DNA of 64,000 bases from Geoanaerobacter pelophilus (GTDB taxonomy: Bacteria; Desulfobacterota; Desulfuromonadia; Geobacterales; DSM-12255). Below the pieces are notes generated by a model, which saw nothing but the letters and a program-made list of their open reading frames with translations, had not been told where the DNA came from and did no database searches. Shown here one piece after another: positions 56,614-64,000 of this stretch; within the stretch, counting starts at the first letter, position 1, and every line of letters begins with the position of its first letter. The DNA lies in the NCBI RefSeq assembly GCF_018476885.1, contig NZ_JAHCVJ010000007.1, positions 1-64,000 on the forward strand. Reading direction: 5' to 3'. The position numbers were made by a program, and so were the translations under genes.

Positions 56614-57812
56614 CTGAGCTCTCCCTGGTTTCGGTCGGTTACCGTCGGTCGGTTGGCTGGTGCCGGATTTCTGAGTGCTGCGCGATCAGCCAGCAGTTCA
56701 ATGCTTCGTTTCATAAGGGCTGTATCGATGTGATGTGCTTCGATCTTTTTGCCGATGCTTGTGAGCAAGGGGATCGATAACTCTCCTCCCAGATGCTCCT
56801 GGAAGTCGTTCAAGGCCTTTTTAACATCAAGCCAGGATAGGGCCGGGTGATAGAGGCTGAAGCCGAGATCGTCGAGGAGTGTCAGGATCCGATGCAGGTC
56901 AAGGTCACCCAACAAACCGGCAATGTTCGAATAGATGGAATCAAGGGCGATCCCGATGGCTACAGCTTCACCATGGCGTAGTTCACAGCCAGTCAATTCC
57001 TCCATTTTATGGGCATTCCAATGGCCGAAATCGAGCGGTCGTGATGACCCGAATTCAAAGGGATCGCCGCCACCGGCGATATGCTGCAGATGTAGTTCGG
57101 CGCAGCGAGTTATCATCTGTTCCATAGCTGCTGGATCAAAACAGGCCAATTTTTTACGGTCTGCATACAGGGAATCAAAAAAGTTGCGGTCACGGATCAA
57201 AGAAACCTTAACCGCCTCTGCGATCCCGGAACGCAGATCCCGTTCTGGCAAGGTCTTGAGAAAATCGAGATCATTGATAACGGCGAATGGCGGGGCAAAG
57301 GTGCCGAGGAAGTTTTTCCTGCCAAAGGCATTGACCCCGTTTTTTACCCCGACCCCGGCATCGTTCTGCGCCAGAACCGTGGTCGGCATCCTGATCAGGC
57401 GCACGCCGCGATGGGCTGTCGCCGCCGCATAGCCGGCAGCATCAAGCACCGCGCCGCCGCCGATGGCAATAATAAAGGAATGCCTGCAGAGGCGATGCCG
57501 CTCGACCAGCGAGTGGATTTTTTCAACCTCAATCGGTTCATGTTTGCAGATCTCACCGCCACGGACAAGGAACGGTGGGGCAACGAACTCAAGCACACTT
57601 GAGTGGTCCTTGCCGTACTTGCTGATATCTTCGACCAGTCCGGGCATAAGCCTGGCGACTTCGCTGTCAATTACCACCAAGGAACGGTTGACAGGCTTGC
57701 CGCTCTTCTTGAGCAGATCAATAAGAACGTGATTTTTCGAGTTGAAGATGTCTCGGGTAAAGGTTACCGGGTAGGAGTAGCTGACCGTGAATTGTTGATG
57801 TATTGTCTGCAT
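56610..57812 (-). CDS. eboD: 3-dehydroquinate synthase-like protein, EboD-like
   Basis: 400 residues from the ATG at 57812, which has GGGAGGA 5 bases upstream. The NAD-binding stretch IAIGGGAVLDAAGYAAATAHRG and metal-site features SGIAEAVKVSLIRD, DFGHWNAHKMEELTG and RHGEAVAIGIALDS match the AroB superfamily. The start FTVSYSYPVTFTRDIF differs from AroB and fits EboD, so the likely substrate is not DAHP. It is the first gene of the ebo set. No good promoter was found in its short leader. Confidence 0.85.
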   Translation of the reverse strand: MQTIHQQFTVSYSYPVTFTRDIFNSKNHVLIDLLKKSGKPVNRSLVVIDSEVARLMPGLVEDISKYGKDHSSVLEFVAPPFLVRGGEICKHEPIEVEKIHSLVERHRLCRHSFIIAIGGGAVLDAAGYAAATAHRGVRLIRMPTTVLAQNDAGVGVKNGVNAFGRKNFLGTFAPPFAVINDLDFLKTLPERDLRSGIAEAVKVSLIRDRNFFDSLYADRKKLACFDPAAMEQMITRCAELHLQHIAGGGDPFEFGSSRPLDFGHWNAHKMEELTGCELRHGEAVAIGIALDSIYSNIAGLLGDLDLHRILTLLDDLGFSLYHPALSWLDVKKALNDFQEHLGGELSIPLLTSIGKKIEAHHIDTALMKRSIELLADRAALRNPAPANRPTVTDRNQGELR

Positions 57813-57836
57813 GATTCCTCCCATGGCGAAAGAAGG

Positions 57837-57860
57837 AGGCGAAGCCGCAAAGCTTCGCCT
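57837..57860 (-). terminator. Terminator-like hairpin between the toroid gene and eboD
   Basis: AGGCGAAGC and GCTTCGCCT form a perfect 9-bp stem with a 6-base loop. On the minus strand it is followed by CCTTCTTTC, a poor T tract. It may reduce, rather than stop, transcription from the upstream gene into eboD. Confidence 0.6.
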
Positions 57861-57889
57861 TTGGTGAGTTGCCAGCTAGACCGGTCAGC

Positions 57890-59065
57890 CTATAGTCCCC
57901 GGTGCAGGATCTCCAGGGTAATCGTTGCATAAGCGGTTACCAGGTGAGGGTCTTTCTCCCACCAGCGACCATTCTTGTTAACCCAGGAACCGTCTTCACG
58001 CTGCAGGTCAAGGAGCTTGCGAGCCAGGTCCTGACGCCAGTTGACCTTTTTGCCGTCCTTCAGGGTCAGGGTATCTACACCGGCCGCAGAGAGCCCTTTG
58101 GCCATGGTGTGCAGGTAATAGTAGAGCCCGTCCTGTCCCATGCCGGGGTTTTCGTCCAGGGTATAATTCTTTGAGAGCCAGTCAATGACCGCCTTGACCC
58201 GCGGGTCGTTCTTGTCCACCTGGGCATAGATAAAGCTGAGCAGACCTGCGTAACTCATGCTGCCATAGGAGCGGAGCGCAGTCTTGCCGCTTTCCAGCTT
58301 TTGTTCTCCTGCCTTACTGTCTGCCGGGAAATAGACGAAGCCTCCTTTGTTGGCCGGATCGTCGCTAGCCCATGGCTGGTCATTGGATGCCGGCAGGTTC
58401 TGGGTACGGCTGATGAATTGGACGGCAGCCTGCCAGTTCAGATCCTTGGCGTCCGGATCGTTGGCCACATCGCTTTTCAGAAAGCGGGTATAGTACAGGG
58501 CTTCAAGGGCAAAGGTGGTATTGGCCAGATCGGAGTGCTTGTAAGTGCCGCCGTAGCCGATGCCGCCGTCAAGCGGGTCGTCGCCCATCCCTTTTTCCCC
58601 GAAATCGTCCTGCAGGCCGATGATGAACTTACGCCCCTTCTTGAGCAGCGGTTCATAGGACGGGTTGTTGGCCATGAGCAGCGCCATCATGGAAATGGAG
58701 GTATTGTAGTTGGCTAGGTCCTTGCCATAGATACCGCCATCAGGCTTGGCGCTCTTCACCAGGTAGTCATAGCCGTTCTTTATGTTTTTTTCATATTTGT
58801 TTTTGTAGAACTTTGACGGATCACCCTGAAATGCAGTCAAGGCAAGGGCCGACAGCGCCGGATATTCAGCCTGAGCCCAATAACCGCCTGGTTGCTGCTT
58901 GGCTGCCAGCCAGGTAAGCCCCTTGCCGATGGCGTTTTCCAGTTCCAGCTTTAGCGAGAGATCGGGCTTGGATTTTGTTACCACCTTGTCAGCGGCACAT
59001 GCTGCGAAAGGGAAGGAAAGCATAGTGGCAATAATAACAGCGAGACTCAATTTCTTCATGAACAT
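57890..59065 (-). CDS. Secreted squalene-cyclase-like alpha/alpha-toroid protein
   Basis: 391 residues from the ATG at 59065 (AAAGGAG 4 bases upstream). Residues 1-25 (MFMKKLSLAVIIATMLSFPF, ending ACAAD) are a signal peptide, possibly a lipoprotein-like end. Six repeats follow, each with two helices and a Gly-Gly-x or D-G-x-W turn (KQQPGGYWAQAEYPAL, SAKPDGGIYG, QREDGSWVNKN with WWEKDPHLVTAYATI). This is the fold of terpene cyclases and prenyltransferases, but no DXDD acid motif and no zinc ligands are seen. Function unknown; it may bind a ligand or modify a polymer outside the cell. Confidence 0.75.
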   Translation of the reverse strand: MFMKKLSLAVIIATMLSFPFAACAADKVVTKSKPDLSLKLELENAIGKGLTWLAAKQQPGGYWAQAEYPALSALALTAFQGDPSKFYKNKYEKNIKNGYDYLVKSAKPDGGIYGKDLANYNTSISMMALLMANNPSYEPLLKKGRKFIIGLQDDFGEKGMGDDPLDGGIGYGGTYKHSDLANTTFALEALYYTRFLKSDVANDPDAKDLNWQAAVQFISRTQNLPASNDQPWASDDPANKGGFVYFPADSKAGEQKLESGKTALRSYGSMSYAGLLSFIYAQVDKNDPRVKAVIDWLSKNYTLDENPGMGQDGLYYYLHTMAKGLSAAGVDTLTLKDGKKVNWRQDLARKLLDLQREDGSWVNKNGRWWEKDPHLVTAYATITLEILHRGL

Positions 59066-59079
59066 GTCTCTCCTTTCAG

Positions 59080-59826
59080 TTATCTGGCAGGTTTGATAGA
59101 AATCGTAACTGGAGTTCCAACGGGAGGAACAGAACCTTCTTTTACCGACCATACCTTATCGCTATCGCCTCCCTTGGAGGTATTATCGATTATGGCGGCA
59201 GGATCGTGATATATCGCAATAATGGACCCATCTGACTGGGCTTGAAACCGCCCATCGCGGATTGTTGAGCCGGTGAAAACCCATGAACTATTAGTCACAG
59301 CCTGGAGCTTGCCATCAACCGTCTTGGCCAGCCATATTTCAGGATTTATCTCAGTAAATGTACCATCCTTGTCTGCTACCTTCAACTGTATGACTACTGG
59401 CGTACCTTCTGGCATGCGCGGATCACCTTGAAAATCAAGGGGCTTGGATGTTCCCTCAAGGCCGATAAGCAGACAGGCAATCTGCAGTTGATATGGCTCA
59501 ACTTTGGTTCTCAGCAGGCTTTCATGGGTTTTGCCACCAACTCTCACCAGGAGGTATTCCAGCATACCTTTATTCATATTAATTTCGCCAGGGAAAGATA
59601 CCGTCTTCTTATCCTTGTCTATTTGAATAGCGCCGATCTTGTAAACGCCGGGCGATACCTTGTCAATTACTGTGTCAGAACCTTTTTCCGTGAAAGAGGA
59701 TGGAGCACCTTCAATCGGAGGCGTAACCGCAGAAGGATCGAACGGCGGTGGTGGTGGCGGGCCATCAGCAAAAGCAGATAATGAAAATATGAATGTCATG
59801 AAAAGAGCGTACAGGGACGTTCGCAT
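59080..59826 (-). CDS. Secreted YdjY-domain protein
   Basis: 248 residues with a signal peptide (MRTSLYALFMTFIFSLSAFADG) and a proline-rich stretch after it. The YdjY domain is at about 65-135: FPGEINMNKGMLEYLLV and GGKTHESLLRTKVEPYQLQIACLLIG are its signature. The domain is of unknown function and is often coded beside exported proteins. It starts 41 bases after the PDZ-like gene and ends 15 bases before the toroid gene. Confidence 0.75.
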   Translation of the reverse strand: MRTSLYALFMTFIFSLSAFADGPPPPPPFDPSAVTPPIEGAPSSFTEKGSDTVIDKVSPGVYKIGAIQIDKDKKTVSFPGEINMNKGMLEYLLVRVGGKTHESLLRTKVEPYQLQIACLLIGLEGTSKPLDFQGDPRMPEGTPVVIQLKVADKDGTFTEINPEIWLAKTVDGKLQAVTNSSWVFTGSTIRDGRFQAQSDGSIIAIYHDPAAIIDNTSKGGDSDKVWSVKEGSVPPVGTPVTISIKPAR

Positions 59827-59867
59827 TTACAAGTTCTCCTTTGTCAGTGTCTCTCGGATTTTGTTGC

Positions 59868-60509
59868 TTAACGGGGTGTTTTAACTCGTTCCCATGGCGG
59901 GATATCACTGTTATCTACTTGTTGTTCAGGCTGAGAATCAGGGACAACATAAATTTCAGTCAGTCCCGGAACACCGGAAATGTTGATGCGAGGGAGGGTG
60001 CCACTTTTAAGCTGATCAAGCAGCATCTTGCTCGCCTCCTGCTGAGAGGTAACCGCGATACCATTAATTGCTGAAATCTGCGCAGCAAGAGGGAGTCCTA
60101 ATATCTCATTCACAGACTGTTTTTTTGCTGAAGAAGCTTTCCCAACTATGCTGTCCTGGGCTGAGACTACCTGTTCACGAGATACTTTGAGCGATGCTGT
60201 TCGCGCAGCATCGAGAGGCCGATCATCGGCAGTTGTTGTGAACGAACCTCCTTGCAGCGGAAGGAATTCCGTTTTAGAATCGTACGTAATCTGCAAACCA
60301 CGCGACGAAATATCTGCAACAATTCCATCGCCTATTTTGTCACCTCTTGAGACAACACTGCATGCGCCCGCATCGGTTTCGATAATTGCCAATACCCATG
60401 CCCCTTCTTGTCCAACAACGCCAGAAACCCTCGGCAGTGATGATGCTGTAGTGGCAAGGGGAATGAGTATTGATAATACAAATACGATTGCAGAACGTAA
60501 AAAGCGCAT
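59868..60509 (-). CDS. Secreted GspC-like protein with PDZ domain
   Basis: 213 residues. A signal-peptide or anchor (MRFLRSAIVFVLSILIPLATTASS) is followed by a GspC HR-like region (VSGVVGQEGAWVLAIIE to GDKIGDGIVADIS) and a PDZ-like domain (LPLAAQISAINGIAVTSQQEA). GspC is the inner-membrane gatekeeper of type II secretion. No other T2SS gene is in the window, so it may be a stand-alone adaptor. A terminator separates it from the PKD gene upstream, and the ribosome site GAGAGGTG supports the start. Confidence 0.65.
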   Translation of the reverse strand: MRFLRSAIVFVLSILIPLATTASSLPRVSGVVGQEGAWVLAIIETDAGACSVVSRGDKIGDGIVADISSRGLQITYDSKTEFLPLQGGSFTTTADDRPLDAARTASLKVSREQVVSAQDSIVGKASSAKKQSVNEILGLPLAAQISAINGIAVTSQQEASKMLLDQLKSGTLPRINISGVPGLTEIYVVPDSQPEQQVDNSDIPPWERVKTPR

Positions 60510-60524
60510 CTGTCACCTCTCGGA

Positions 60525-60556
60525 GAAAAAAGGGGGTCTGTGTTAACAGGCCCCCT
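60525..60556 (-). terminator. Terminator after the PKD-toroid gene
   Basis: AGGGGGTCTGT (60531-60541) pairs with ACAGGCCCCCT (60546-60556) over 11 bp (one G-T), 4-base loop; on the minus strand six T follow. Close to the start of the GspC-like gene, so either read-through or a second promoter must supply that gene. Confidence 0.88.
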
Positions 60557-60581
60557 CATTAATCAGATTAAAAAATCTAGA

Positions 60582-62978
60582 TTACAACGTAGGTTTGGCA
60601 CTTGCTTCGTTGGACTGGCAGTATTCGCTACCATTTGCCCCAACTTCCCGTACGACATAGTAGTAAGTAGTGTTATTCACAACATTGCCGTCATAGTAGA
60701 AGATGGTGCTGCCGGGTGCGGTGCCGATCTTGGTGTATGGACCGCCCTGGGTAGTGCTTTTGTAGATATTGTAGCTCTTGGCTGTTGCCTTCTTAAGCCA
60801 AGTCAAACCTACTTTGCCGCTCTTTGGCTGTGCCTTGAGAGTGGTGCAGGCGTTGCAAGCAGGATCGGTTGCTGCTTTCAAAACTACCTCGGCCGAAGCG
60901 GTGCTGCTCAGGTCGCCAAAGCCACTGCTGGGGAAAGATGCAGCAGTGTTGTCGGTTACCTTCAGCGAAACCAGATATGCACCCAACGGTTTGCCGGTGA
61001 AGAAAGCAGTAACATCGGGTTGAGCAGTACTGGCGTCGTCAAACGCATTATCTCCGTCAAGATCCCAGAGGTATGACTTGATGTAGTCAACCGGCATTCC
61101 AGGCTCGCTCTGGCCGTTATCCGGGTTTATGGATTTGGTGCCATCCAGGAACCAGGTCTTGTTGGGACAGAAGTAGTACGGGCCGCCTGCATTGGCTGTC
61201 GGCGCAAGTGGTGGTATCGATATCAGTACAGTTAGCGTTGTTTCCGCAGTCTTTACCGGAGAGTTGTTGTCCGTTACTCTGAGTTTAACCGGGTAGTTGC
61301 CTACCACAGGCCAGGATTTGCTTACGTTCGGACCGACTGTTTCAAAGGTGCCGTTGTTGTCAAGATCCCACTCCCACTTGACGATAGTCTTGGCCGGGTC
61401 TTGGTGGTAAGAGCTTGAGCCGCTCAGGTTGATGGTCTGGCCAGCAACACCGGGATTCGGGGTTGCTGTTGCCACTGCTACCGGCGCACCAGCCTCGAAC
61501 ATAGTCTGCTTGAGCATCATGATTGCCCAGGCTGTCTCGAATGGATACTGTTCCCCGCTCGGATTATGGTACCACCAGTAACCGTCGGCATGCTGGGCAT
61601 TGACCAGTGCTCGGGCAATTCCGTCAGTGGGATCCCCTTTTGCCACCTCTGCAGCATACCAGTCGATATCAACCGGGCCACTGGTAGAGTGTAGCTTGGT
61701 AATCGGCGGTTGATGCAGGAGCAACGACTTGGTAAAGGAAAACATGCCGTAGTAGTTTTGGGACTTCATGGGATAGCTATAGCCTGCGCCGTCAAAATTG
61801 TTGCGCATAAAGGTTTCGGCTTTGTCCCATGCCGGATTGCCGCGGCCGATGCCGTTAAACACCAACTGCACCATGCCAGAGGCGGTTGTTGCGAACGGCC
61901 CCCAGATGTAATTGATATCAGTGTAGCCGAACCAGCCGGTTGATGGATGTTGCGAATAGGTCAACCAGTTTGCATTTGCTGTTTTTACCCAAGCCGGGAC
62001 GGTAAGTCCCCAGTTGCGTTCAGCCGGGATCATGCCGATGGCAGCCCACTGACAGGCGGAGTTGTCAGGGAACTGGTTGGTGCCGTAGCGCCAGCCACCG
62101 TAACGTACATCGTCATACTGGCCATAGGCATAATAATCGACCATGTCTTGGACGATGTCCTTATATTTCCGACCAGTTACATTAACCGGGCCGGTTGTTG
62201 CCAGCTTGTCCGGGGTACCGCTGGCGATGATGGCATCCATCATAGCGCCACCCTGGTAATACTCGTTGCCCTGATTAACACGGATGCCGAAGCCGTTGCC
62301 GTTGGAGTCAGGATTACCGAGAGTCTGGACCGGGGTGCCTTGTGTTGCAAGGTAGGTGAACAGCGTATTCATACCGCGCTTGACCGTCTCGGTATAAGGG
62401 TTGGAAACGGGACCGTCTTCAAGGTGGCCGTTGACCTCAAAAGCATTGACGTTTGCGCCCTGTATTGCATAGTAACCGGTCCAAGATGACCAATTGCCAT
62501 AGAGCAAGCCGCCGGATGTCGATCTTGTCATGGATTTGTGCAGTTCCCACAAACCTTCGTCAATGGCAATATTGACTTCGACAGGGAGGGTCTTCTCCTG
62601 GATCCTTACGAAGTAGTTCTTGCTGCCGGTTTCGCCGGTAGTCGTGTTTTGCACTGTCAAGGTGGCGGTAAAGATTTTGTTAACTGCATCGGTATAGGTA
62701 TGAAGCGCTTCAATGTTATACTGGTTGGTAACTGTGCCAGTTGCTACCGGTGAACCATCACCAAAGTCCCAGGTGTACTTGATGTTGTTGCCCTGAACAT
62801 CGCTCGTTCCCTTGAGGCGGATCGCTTTACCCGAGTAAGTGTCGTGCGGGATCAATGGGTTGGTGACAACCCACGGTACAGTCTTAACTACAGGCGGATC
62901 TGCAAAGGCTACAAGAGGGAGCAGTGAAAGGATGGCGGTTAAGAGCAGGGTATTCTTCAACCATTGACTGACTTTCAT
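60582..62978 (-). CDS. Secreted protein with PKD, alpha/alpha-toroid and fibronectin-III domains
   Basis: 798 residues; signal peptide MKVSQWLKNTLLLTAILSLL ending VAFADPP. A PKD domain (about 35-135, YTWDFGDGSPVATGT), then toroid-like repeats (about 140-495: RYGGWRYGTNQF, HPSTGWFGYTDINYIWG, QHADGYWWYHNPSG with ALVN before), then two PKD domains (about 500-700, WEWDLDNNG and YLWDLDGDN) and a C-terminal fibronectin-III domain (GKVGLTWLKKATAKSYNIYK, with TYYYVVREV). Ribosome site AAGGAGG. A large exported adhesive or catalytic toroid protein. No DXDD motif seen. Confidence 0.75.
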   Translation of the reverse strand: MKVSQWLKNTLLLTAILSLLPLVAFADPPVVKTVPWVVTNPLIPHDTYSGKAIRLKGTSDVQGNNIKYTWDFGDGSPVATGTVTNQYNIEALHTYTDAVNKIFTATLTVQNTTTGETGSKNYFVRIQEKTLPVEVNIAIDEGLWELHKSMTRSTSGGLLYGNWSSWTGYYAIQGANVNAFEVNGHLEDGPVSNPYTETVKRGMNTLFTYLATQGTPVQTLGNPDSNGNGFGIRVNQGNEYYQGGAMMDAIIASGTPDKLATTGPVNVTGRKYKDIVQDMVDYYAYGQYDDVRYGGWRYGTNQFPDNSACQWAAIGMIPAERNWGLTVPAWVKTANANWLTYSQHPSTGWFGYTDINYIWGPFATTASGMVQLVFNGIGRGNPAWDKAETFMRNNFDGAGYSYPMKSQNYYGMFSFTKSLLLHQPPITKLHSTSGPVDIDWYAAEVAKGDPTDGIARALVNAQHADGYWWYHNPSGEQYPFETAWAIMMLKQTMFEAGAPVAVATATPNPGVAGQTINLSGSSSYHQDPAKTIVKWEWDLDNNGTFETVGPNVSKSWPVVGNYPVKLRVTDNNSPVKTAETTLTVLISIPPLAPTANAGGPYYFCPNKTWFLDGTKSINPDNGQSEPGMPVDYIKSYLWDLDGDNAFDDASTAQPDVTAFFTGKPLGAYLVSLKVTDNTAASFPSSGFGDLSSTASAEVVLKAATDPACNACTTLKAQPKSGKVGLTWLKKATAKSYNIYKSTTQGGPYTKIGTAPGSTIFYYDGNVVNNTTYYYVVREVGANGSEYCQSNEASAKPTL

Positions 62979-63023
62979 AAAAACCTCCTTAAAAATAGAT
63001 TTATTGCCAGCGGCTTATTCAAT

Positions 63024-63052
63024 TGGGAGACCGGTAGCTGTCCGGTCTCCCA
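63024..63052 (-). other. Hairpin after the PEP-CTERM gene
   Basis: TGGGAGACCGG (63024-63034) pairs perfectly with CCGGTCTCCCA (63042-63052), 7-base loop. No T tract follows on the minus strand. It may stabilise the PEP-CTERM mRNA end, or act as a leaky terminator before the PKD gene. Confidence 0.65.
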
Positions 63053-63073
63053 TCATTTCATTGCAGGTTTAGC

Positions 63074-63793
63074 TTAGTTTTTGTTGCGACGACGGGCGTA
63101 GAGGCCCAGGCTGGCAAGACCAGCGCCGAGCAGCACGATGGTTGAAGGCTCTGGAACCGGATTGTTGTTGTCGATATTGGTGACGCTGATAGAGCTGGAG
63201 AAAAAGACCGAAGCCGGATCGCTCAATTGCTCTCCGTCAAGTATCCCGTTATCGTATTGCTGAAGGAAAAAGCCTGCTTCTGGCGCAGCGGTTTTGGAGT
63301 TAAAGGTTATGGTTGCTTTCTGCCCTGCAGTCAGGGAGAAGTTCCAGAGCAAGGCAACGGCCATGTCTGCGGGACCGGCCAGAATGCTGTTGTCAAGGTT
63401 AAGTAAAGGGTTCAAATCGATAGGGTCGCCAACAAGAGGAGCAAGGAATTGCCAGGAAAGACGAGCATCTTGAGCAGCGGTGTTGTGAGCGATGCCGGTT
63501 TCATTCCACCATGAGTTCACATACTGATCGATTTCCATGTCGAGATACGCACCAGCTTTGTAATCACCAGCTCCGGTAAATGTCAATTTGAAAGTCCCGA
63601 GGCCAGCAGTGCTTGTACTGTTATCGCTATTCAGGGTACCCCAATCTGCACTCACTGATCCACTACCACTGTTACTGTAATACATAAATAAACCGTTTGT
63701 TTCGCCATAATTGTAGGTTGCACCGAATGCCGAACCTGTCATGGCAATTGCTGCAAATGCCACTGCTGCCAATAGTGATGCTAATTTTTTCAT
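63074..63793 (-). CDS. PEP-CTERM sorting-domain protein
   Basis: 239 residues. Signal peptide (MKKLASLLAAVAFAAIAMTG, then SAFG), a Ser/Asn/Gly-rich body and the C-terminal sorting signal VPEPSTIVLLGAGLASLG followed by LYARRRNKN. PEP-CTERM signals are cut by an exosortase (EpsH/XrtA class) and the proteins are exported, often to the surface with exopolysaccharide. No exosortase is in the window. Ribosome site GAGG. The gene has a sigma-54 promoter. Confidence 0.9.
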   Translation of the reverse strand: MKKLASLLAAVAFAAIAMTGSAFGATYNYGETNGLFMYYSNSGSGSVSADWGTLNSDNSTSTAGLGTFKLTFTGAGDYKAGAYLDMEIDQYVNSWWNETGIAHNTAAQDARLSWQFLAPLVGDPIDLNPLLNLDNSILAGPADMAVALLWNFSLTAGQKATITFNSKTAAPEAGFFLQQYDNGILDGEQLSDPASVFFSSSISVTNIDNNNPVPEPSTIVLLGAGLASLGLYARRRNKN

Positions 63794-63908
63794 GTTCGTA
63801 CCTCACTTTCCTTTGTTGTCTTGAGACTTGTTTTAAAAAAAATTAAATTTAGATCTAACTACGTTTTAAACGGTGTAGAGCACATAGAAGTGGATTGAAT
63901 AAGCATTC

Positions 63909-63924
63909 AGCATAAATAGTGCCA
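63909..63924 (-). promoter_or_regulatory. Sigma-54 (RpoN) promoter of the PEP-CTERM gene
   Basis: On the minus strand the sequence is TGGCACTATTTATGCT. The -24 GG (63922-63923) and -12 GC (63910-63911) are 10 bases apart, and TGGCAC is the full -24 consensus. Predicted start near 63898, giving a leader of about 105 bases. PEP-CTERM genes in other bacteria are controlled by PrsK/PrsR with sigma-54. Confidence 0.85.
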
Positions 63925-63926
63925 TC

Positions 63927-63977
63927 TGTAACATAGTGTAATTATTTGTGAAAAAATGTAATTCTGGTGGGGTGTAA
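63927..63977 (-). repeat. TGTAA repeats upstream of the sigma-54 promoter
   Basis: Four copies of TGTAA (plus-strand) start at 63927, 63937, 63957 and 63973. The first three are 10 and 20 bases apart, one and two helical turns. They lie upstream of the -24 box, where an enhancer-binding activator would bind. The rest of 63978-64000 shows nothing. Confidence 0.45.
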
Positions 63978-64000
63978 AGAAAGCCGACATTGGCTGCAAC

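Noticed and set aside
56610-57812. aroB, 3-dehydroquinate synthase for the shikimate pathway
   Set aside because: The N-terminus and the ebo neighbourhood fit EboD; no other shikimate gene is near.
57890-59065. Squalene-hopene cyclase
   Set aside because: Too short, exported, and without DXDD.
61947-62489. 180-codon open frame on the plus strand
   Set aside because: Lies opposite the PKD-toroid gene, with no signal, domain or ribosome site.
1-64000. CRISPR arrays, tRNA or rRNA genes, transposases, prophage
   Set aside because: No regular spaced repeats, cloverleaf segments, rRNA-like stretches or mobile-element genes were recognised on either strand.

Overview
The window looks like a chromosomal segment of a Geobacter-type bacterium (Geobacterales, Desulfuromonadota). 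Family knowledge plus content support this: a c-type cytochrome fragment of the Geobacter type, cytochrome bd oxidase, a YlxR-L7Ae fusion between nusA and infB, split PurL/PurQ with a doubled PurS-like N-terminus, a nickel-site-less 'Ehr' hydrogenase-related complex, and a PEP-CTERM protein behind a sigma-54 promoter. No tRNA, rRNA, CRISPR array, transposase or prophage gene was seen, and no gene-free stretch exceeds 300 bases.

Layout, left to right. 1-2.3 kb: end of a cytochrome c gene, a secreted TPR-metallopeptidase and an Rrf2 regulator. 2.5-4.9 kb: cydAB. 5.1-5.6 kb (minus): two small flagellar/motility genes behind a FliA-type promoter. 5.7-7 kb: hisS. 7-10.1 kb (minus): bioB-bioD-bioA with a BirA-type operator. 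10.2-20.1 kb: rimP-nusA-ylxR/L7Ae-infB-rbfA-nrnA-truB-rpsO-pnp, with an attenuator-like leader. 20.2-23.8 kb: M16 peptidase, dut, M29 aminopeptidase and a Sua5/YciO protein. 23.9-30.1 kb: DUF177-rpmF-plsX-fabH-fabD-fabG-acpP-fabF (type II fatty acid synthesis). 30.1-33.5 kb: rpiB, glyA, yacG, gltX. 33.5-44.9 kb: a PAS histidine kinase, a WalJ-like metallo-beta-lactamase-fold protein, purB, mscS, purL, purQ, purF, a 122-bp palindrome and pyrE. 45-52.3 kb: six-gene Ehr operon (two NuoL-like antiporter subunits, NuoH-like, HyfE-like, fused NuoC/D-like and fused ferredoxin/NuoB-like subunits).

52.3-57.8 kb (minus): six tightly overlapping genes that match the ebo metabolite-traffic cluster (UbiA-type prenyltransferase EboC, phosphodiesterase EboF, TIM barrel EboE, TatD-like EboB and dehydroquinate-synthase-like EboD). 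A 100-residue protein of unknown family sits where EboA might be expected.

57.9-63.9 kb (minus): a block of secreted proteins. It holds two proteins with squalene-cyclase-like alpha/alpha-toroid repeats (one also carrying PKD and fibronectin-III domains), a YdjY-domain protein, a GspC/PDZ-like protein and a PEP-CTERM protein with a textbook -24/-12 promoter and phased upstream repeats. This block next to the ebo cluster is the best candidate here for an undescribed system. Its substrate and function are unknown, and none of the links between the genes have been tested.

Much of the window is housekeeping. Several start codons were moved to fit ribosome binding sites and family ends (truB, rpsO, M29 peptidase, fabH, fabG, fabF, rpiB, mscS, MBL protein, eboD, eboF, toroid protein, YjfB-like). 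One gene, yacG, was read directly from the sequence.
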